This document shows, piece by piece, positions 51,692-55,526 of a DNA stretch of 55,526 nt (the first letter of the stretch is position 1; each line of letters starts with the position of its first letter). The DNA comes from an uncultured Elusimicrobiales bacterium. Its GTDB lineage: Bacteria > Elusimicrobiota > Elusimicrobia > Elusimicrobiales > Elusimicrobiaceae. The translations under genes were made by a program, and so were the position numbers. Below the pieces are notes generated by a model. It was given only the letters and a program-made list of their open reading frames with translations. It ran no database searches and was not told the origin of the DNA. The stretch spans positions 1-55,526 of the forward strand of contig CALUXG010000046.1 in NCBI GenBank assembly GCA_944324685.1, given 5' to 3'.

Positions 51692-51770
51692 AAAACGATA
51701 CAAGCCCTTTCAAACACACTGGTCAAACATACAGCCGTTCTGTTTTCCAAACAACTTGTTTACGCCTATA

Positions 51771-51801
51771 AAAAAAGGCGGCCTTAAAGGCCGCCTTTTT
51801 T
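51771..51801 (-). terminator. Terminator of the TldD/TldE-like pair
   Basis: AAAAAAGGCGGCCT paired with AGGCCGCCTTTTTT, 10 bp past the stop of the minus-strand operon. Confidence 0.92.
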
Positions 51802-51810
51802 CATAACAGA

Positions 51811-53454
51811 TTACGGCAAAGGCACAAACGGCGCTCTGTCCGGTTTACGTTGGGTAGGCAATATTTCTATTTCATCCACCAGTATGGACGGAGCCGCCAC
51901 CGCCACCGGCAAGAAACTGCTGCTTGAAAACTCAGATACTTTCATATTTTCACCCGCCGCCAATATATCGCGCAAACTGCGCGTGGTCATATTTTCCAAA
52001 CGCAAACCGTACACGGGTTCTCTCCGCCCGTCTTTGGCATATATACGCCACGCAAAGTTCAGCTCCCCCTTACCGGAGTTAATGACGGGAAAATAAGGGA
52101 AAATATATCCATATTCCAGTCCCAGTTCCCGACAGCGCTCCAATAACTTTTGTTCCAACTGAGAAGAAGACAACGTTTTTTGGGGCACAAAAAACACATT
52201 CGTCAACGCCGCCCTAGGATAGGTCCAACGGTTCATGCGCGCATGACCATTGCTCTGCTTTTGTCCTTCTATTAAACTGCGTGCTGCGGGAAGCGTTAAC
52301 AGTTTTCCGCTTTGCACCAACTGCAATTGCTGCGCTTGCACGCCCTCATCGTCCAATGGGGTAAACGCCGTCAAAGGTTCTCCTTGGTATTGCTTCAGCT
52401 GAGGACGGTCATACACGTCAAAAAAAGGACTGATAACACGCAAGCCGCGTTTATCTTTAAATTGTCCGGTGGAGGCGTCTGTTTCATCCTGCGCCGACAA
52501 AAGAGGCTTTGGATTGTTGACATTACGTACAAACAACTGGTTAAAAAATCCGCCCGCCGCCTCGGCCTCCAGCAACACCGGCCCCAAATACGGCTCGGCT
52601 TTTTTAGCCTGATACATACTGTCAAGCCGCGCTAAAAATTCCCGTGTTTTGCTACGCCATTGCTCTACAGAGGGCATTTGGCCGCATAAAAAAGGCGTAT
52701 ATTCCGTTTGATTTTCTTGATACCCTTCCTTGGTCCGCAAAGCGGCCGTCAACGTTAATGAACAGAGAGGCTGACTATATTGATAAAAATCATTTTCGCT
52801 GTCCAAAAAATAAATATCCTGCTGGCTTATCTGTAAAGAAGCCGAAAAGCTTTCCAAATACGCCGTCTCTTTTCCCATGGCGGAAAGCTCCTGCACCAGT
52901 TTTTGGCCGTACTGCTCATCCAGCGGCTCAAACGGTGTAATATCGCGCACATAAAATGCGCGGGAAGCGGCGGAAAAATCCGGCTGGTCATCGGTTAAAT
53001 TTTTTTGGCGTTTATAAGCCATTTTCTTTTCATAAGAATCACCCGCCGCCGCATAAGCATTGTCCGTCAAACGCCACAAAATACGCCTCAGGCCATCATA
53101 ACTTACGGGAACGGACAACGACGTCGCCGGACGATAGTAATACACATTGTTTACAAAACCGGAGCTGTTGTTTTTGGCATTGCCCGCATAGACATAAGCC
53201 ATAGCCTCCAAGCCGCTTTGGGCCTGTTTTGGCGCGGCATACGGCACGCCGAATTGAGCCGTAAAACTTTGCGTGGTGGAAAAAATCACTTTATACGCGG
53301 CAAAATACGGGCGGGCGCCTCCTTTCATGCGCAATTCTTTGCGGGTGCGCTGCATCTCATCATGCATAGCACGGAAATACATATTGTCCGGCAGAGCCTC
53401 CGCCCCTAACGGCAACGCCAATAGCGTCAGACAAAATAAAAGATATTTCCTCAT
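51811..53454 (-). CDS. Secreted TldE/PmbA-like protein (metal site missing)
   Basis: A 547-residue TldD/PmbA-family protein with a signal peptide (LALPLGAEA). The family fold is visible: VSYDGLRR..., the LDDEGVQAQQLQLVQSGKL segment and YGLRLENMTTRSLRDILAAG. Where TldD has HExxxH it reads EAEAAGGFFNQLF, and the C-terminal zinc Cys is also absent (FSSSSFLPVAVAAPS). It should therefore be the non-catalytic partner, as PmbA/TldE is for TldD. Overlaps the active partner by 4 bp. Export of such a pair is unusual compared with cytoplasmic E. coli TldDE. Confidence 0.85.
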   Translation of the reverse strand: MRKYLLFCLTLLALPLGAEALPDNMYFRAMHDEMQRTRKELRMKGGARPYFAAYKVIFSTTQSFTAQFGVPYAAPKQAQSGLEAMAYVYAGNAKNNSSGFVNNVYYYRPATSLSVPVSYDGLRRILWRLTDNAYAAAGDSYEKKMAYKRQKNLTDDQPDFSAASRAFYVRDITPFEPLDEQYGQKLVQELSAMGKETAYLESFSASLQISQQDIYFLDSENDFYQYSQPLCSLTLTAALRTKEGYQENQTEYTPFLCGQMPSVEQWRSKTREFLARLDSMYQAKKAEPYLGPVLLEAEAAGGFFNQLFVRNVNNPKPLLSAQDETDASTGQFKDKRGLRVISPFFDVYDRPQLKQYQGEPLTAFTPLDDEGVQAQQLQLVQSGKLLTLPAARSLIEGQKQSNGHARMNRWTYPRAALTNVFFVPQKTLSSSQLEQKLLERCRELGLEYGYIFPYFPVINSGKGELNFAWRIYAKDGRREPVYGLRLENMTTRSLRDILAAGENMKVSEFSSSSFLPVAVAAPSILVDEIEILPTQRKPDRAPFVPLP

Positions 53455-55148
53455 TCTTTTCCCCCTTTTTGCACGTCAGGAGCCGGCAACAGCGGCGGCT
53501 TAAAATCACTTTTTTGAGTTTTTTCCATTTCTAAATTCTCAAACAACAAACTGGGCGCGATATTGCTTTGTGGCACCCAGCCCGAATCCGCTCCGCAGGA
53601 ACCGTTAAACAGCGTATCATCATCCCCCGCCGCCAAAATTTTATTAAAGCTTACCAGCGGCGTTCCCACGACATCCAGTCCGCGGACGACTTCCTTTCGC
53701 CCGTCCGGATACACGCGCAAAACGCGCTTGGCCTGCAACTTGAAACTTTGCGGCAGTCCCGTACCTGTCAACGTAAAACCGCCGCCCAAATCATCCACAA
53801 TAAACCCATAGGGTTTTCCCTGCCGCTTAATTTCTTCCAACAGCATTTCTTCCAACTTTTCATAAGGAACCGTTTTTGACGCCGTGGCGCGTATCACGCT
53901 CATGCGGGCTTCGGCGCGGTAGCCGGTTTCTTTGCGGCCATGTCCGTTGGAATGAGCAAACCCCTCTATGGGGCTGCTTTGCATAAGAAAATTTTTTAAC
54001 ACACCGTTCTCTATCAAAGTAACTGGGCGGGCTTTTACCCCCTCGTCGTCATAAACATAATGTCCGCGCAATGGCTCCCCCTTAAAAGCCGTTTGGGTCG
54101 GATCGGCCGTAATGGTAATCAGCGGAGAAATAACCTGCTGCCCCACTTTGCCGGCCAGCGTTTGTCCGTCCCCCGCATTTTTCAGACGATATCCCTCCAA
54201 ACGGTGTCCCATCACTTCATGTACGAATACGGCGGCGGCGCGGCCTTTTAATATGGTAGGCGCACTATAGGGCTCCCCCTCCGGCGCTTTGGACAGTTCT
54301 TCCAACTCGCGCAAAGATTGCCCTACATCTGCCAAAAGCCGTCCGCGGGACGGAAAATCCTGCGGAGAAAACACGTCATAAATACCGTCGCGGCTGATCT
54401 CCAGTCCGTCTTTCCCGCGTCCGGAAAGCTGATACGACAAACGGAAAAAAGCATAAGGCGTTTTCAGACGCGTGCCTTGGCTGTCCGCAAAATACCGGTG
54501 TCCCTGTTCCACACTGATGACAAAAGAAGCTCCCAGCACAAAATCTTTTCCGCGCACCAAGCGGGAAGCTTCCCTCAGCAAGGGGTCATACTTGTCCAAA
54601 TCCACCGTTTGCAAAGATTCCGTACGGCAATAGGTTTCTTTCGGAGGAAAAACAAAATCATCCGATTGATCGCGCACGGCTGCCATGGTACGGACATTAG
54701 ACTGTACGCGGCTGAAATCCCTTTGCGCATTCTCGGCCGCTTGCTGCGTGCCGCGCCACCAAGCGCTTAAAAAACCTTTAGGATCGGCGGCGTCGGGTAT
54801 AGGCGCCGTCCAAACCGGCAAAGTCCAGTTTTCGCGTTCGGCGCGCAAAGCGTGCGTATTGTCTAATTTGGCACTGCCGGCGCGGGCCATTACCTCCGCT
54901 GTGGATACGGGCGTTTGCCGTTTGATGGCTACACCGTCGTACGCCACCGCCAAAACGGCATTTTCTCCCGTTTTATAGGTATAGGAAAGATAGTAAATGG
55001 GCGGGTTTTGTTTTTTTAATATCTTAAAACTGCGCTTTAACTCCTGCCCCATCAATTGTAAGGGCAGTTCTTTTTGAATATCACAATTGACCGATGCAAA
55101 AGCCGTTATCGGGCACAAAAGCAAAACCGCCAAAAAGTGTATTTTCAT
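53451..55148 (-). CDS. Secreted TldD-like metallopeptidase
   Basis: A 565-residue TldD-family protease with a signal peptide (PITAFASV). The zinc site is intact: H310-E311 and H315 in FVHEVMGHRLEG, and C518 in NGSCGADSG as third ligand. YVYDDEGVKA, GYRAEARMS and VVGTPLVSFNKILAAG are family signatures. Cytoplasmic TldD/TldE degrades unfolded peptides and trims ribosomal peptides (microcin B17, CcdA). Here the signal peptide places the pair in the periplasm, perhaps to process short peptides. Promoter TGCTACAAT and a GGAGG site precede the start. Confidence 0.92.
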   Translation of the reverse strand: MKIHFLAVLLLCPITAFASVNCDIQKELPLQLMGQELKRSFKILKKQNPPIYYLSYTYKTGENAVLAVAYDGVAIKRQTPVSTAEVMARAGSAKLDNTHALRAERENWTLPVWTAPIPDAADPKGFLSAWWRGTQQAAENAQRDFSRVQSNVRTMAAVRDQSDDFVFPPKETYCRTESLQTVDLDKYDPLLREASRLVRGKDFVLGASFVISVEQGHRYFADSQGTRLKTPYAFFRLSYQLSGRGKDGLEISRDGIYDVFSPQDFPSRGRLLADVGQSLRELEELSKAPEGEPYSAPTILKGRAAAVFVHEVMGHRLEGYRLKNAGDGQTLAGKVGQQVISPLITITADPTQTAFKGEPLRGHYVYDDEGVKARPVTLIENGVLKNFLMQSSPIEGFAHSNGHGRKETGYRAEARMSVIRATASKTVPYEKLEEMLLEEIKRQGKPYGFIVDDLGGGFTLTGTGLPQSFKLQAKRVLRVYPDGRKEVVRGLDVVGTPLVSFNKILAAGDDDTLFNGSCGADSGWVPQSNIAPSLLFENLEMEKTQKSDFKPPLLPAPDVQKGGKE

Positions 55149-55174
55149 AAAAATCCTCCGCCGAGATATATATT

Positions 55175-55183
55175 ATTGTAGCA
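55175..55183 (-). promoter_or_regulatory. Extended -10 promoter of the TldD/TldE-like pair
   Basis: TGCTACAAT on the minus strand, 26 bp before the ATG; the short leader holds a GGAGG ribosome site. Confidence 0.65.
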
Positions 55184-55247
55184 CAATACGCCTGAAAGGT
55201 TTGTCGGCCGGCAGGCAAATTTGATAAGATAATAAGAAAGAAATTAC

Positions 55248-55320
55248 GCCGAGATAGCTCAACTGGCAGAGCAACGGTTTTGTAAACCGTAGGTTGTGGG
55301 TTCGACTCCCATTCTCGGCT
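55248..55320 (+). tRNA. tRNA-Thr (anticodon TGT)
   Basis: A 73-nt class I tRNA. Acceptor GCCGAGA pairs with TCTCGGC. Anticodon stem ACGGT/ACCGT holds loop TTTGTAA (anticodon TGT, reading ACA). T arm GTGGG-TTCGACT-CCCAT. Discriminator T; no encoded CCA. The D arm is normal (GCTC...GAGC). Confidence 0.95.
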
Positions 55321-55344
55321 TAATTTATTCGCAAAGCGAATAAA
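55304..55344 (+). repeat. Direct repeat of the tRNA-Thr 3' end, copy 1
   Basis: A 41-bp sequence running from the T loop through the acceptor 3' strand and the adjacent TTTATTCGC-aaa-GCGAATAAA hairpin. It recurs exactly at 55486-55526. Confidence 0.95.
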
Positions 55345-55485
55345 AGCCGGAAAGCGGGCAAACTGCTTTGCCCGCGTTGGGAGGCGAAGACCGGAGCGAT
55401 GTTTTTGTTTGAGGCCTTAGGCCGAAAGGCAAAAACCGCGAGGTCCGGCCCGAAGGAAAATTCCGTCAGGAATTTTACCGCAGGG
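55345..55485 (+). other. Hairpin-rich spacer between tRNA 3'-end copies
   Basis: No gene. Several palindromes: GCGGGCAAA-ctgc-TTTGCCCGC (55354-55375), TTTTTG...GGCC-tta-GGCC...CAAAAA (about 55401-55435) and AAAATTCC-gtca-GGAATTTT (55457-55476). Confidence 0.8.
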
Positions 55486-55526
55486 GACTCCCATTCTCGG
55501 CTTAATTTATTCGCAAAGCGAATAAA
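55486..55526 (+). repeat. Direct repeat of the tRNA-Thr 3' end, copy 2 (runs to the window edge)
   Basis: Identical over 41 bp to 55304-55344 at a distance of 182 bp. The 5' half of the tRNA is missing, so this is not a second tRNA gene. The repeat may continue past the window. Confidence 0.95.

Noticed and set aside
55486-55526. A second tRNA-Thr
   Set aside because: Only the T-loop to acceptor 3' part is present; the D arm, anticodon and 5' acceptor are missing.

Overview
The window (about 55.5 kb, roughly half G+C) looks like chromosome from a Gram-negative-type bacterium. It encodes outer-membrane channels, SurA-type chaperones, lipoproteins, a prepilin peptidase and several type IV pilin-like proteins with a GFTLIELLVVVLI start. 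That pilin style, a soluble NarX-like kinase pair, a biotin/sodium-pump decarboxylase and in-frame palindromic repeats suggest a gut-type Elusimicrobiota genome. This is an inference from style only; no 16S gene or reference was available. No phage, plasmid, transposase or CRISPR locus was seen.

Layout. 0-3.3 kb (minus strand): Nif3-like protein, M20 peptidase, GspG-like pseudopilin, prepilin peptidase. 3.3-8.2 kb (plus): cell-wall module (amidase, M23 endopeptidase, bactofilin), a SurA-N protein and a PfkB kinase, followed by tRNA-Leu and a thioredoxin-fold lipoprotein. 9.1-17.9 kb (minus): AddB, AddA, EbfC, aldo/keto reductase and a spore-photoproduct-lyase-like radical SAM protein. 18.0-21.4 kb (plus): SixA, UppP, a DMT transporter and threonine synthase. 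22-25 kb (minus): kinase, response regulator, RsmD and a small RecB-type nuclease. 25.3-37.7 kb (plus): PBP1A, Mfd, two PpiC/SurA lipoprotein or periplasmic foldases, PdxA, then BirA with OadG, OadA and OadB (biotin ligase next to the biotin-dependent sodium pump). 37.8-42.4 kb (minus): a pilin with a long leader, Nth joined to a ZnuACB zinc importer, and GreA. 42.5-50.5 kb (plus): a trypsin-like protease, a large Gln-rich membrane-anchored protein, and a compact envelope operon (lipoprotein, beta-barrel, HAMP-only protein, TolC-like channel, patatin, TPR). 50.5-55.1 kb (minus): a pilin, a mosaic of palindromic repeats, and a secreted TldD/TldE-like pair. A tRNA-Thr closes the window, with its 3' end duplicated 182 bp downstream.

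Three DNA-level signals go beyond ordinary annotation. First, several genes have an extended -10 box (TGnTAnnnT) ending only 5-9 nt before the start codon and no Shine-Dalgarno sequence, which predicts leaderless mRNAs. Second, a palindromic start-site cassette occurs three times; its left arm is such a -10, its loop holds the ATG and its right arm encodes K/R-I-Y-Q-K/R. It heads one intact long-leader pilin, one frameshifted remnant, and one leader separated from its likely pilin by in-frame palindromic repeats. Third, there is a hairpin-rich 182-bp unit bounded by copies of the tRNA-Thr 3' end.
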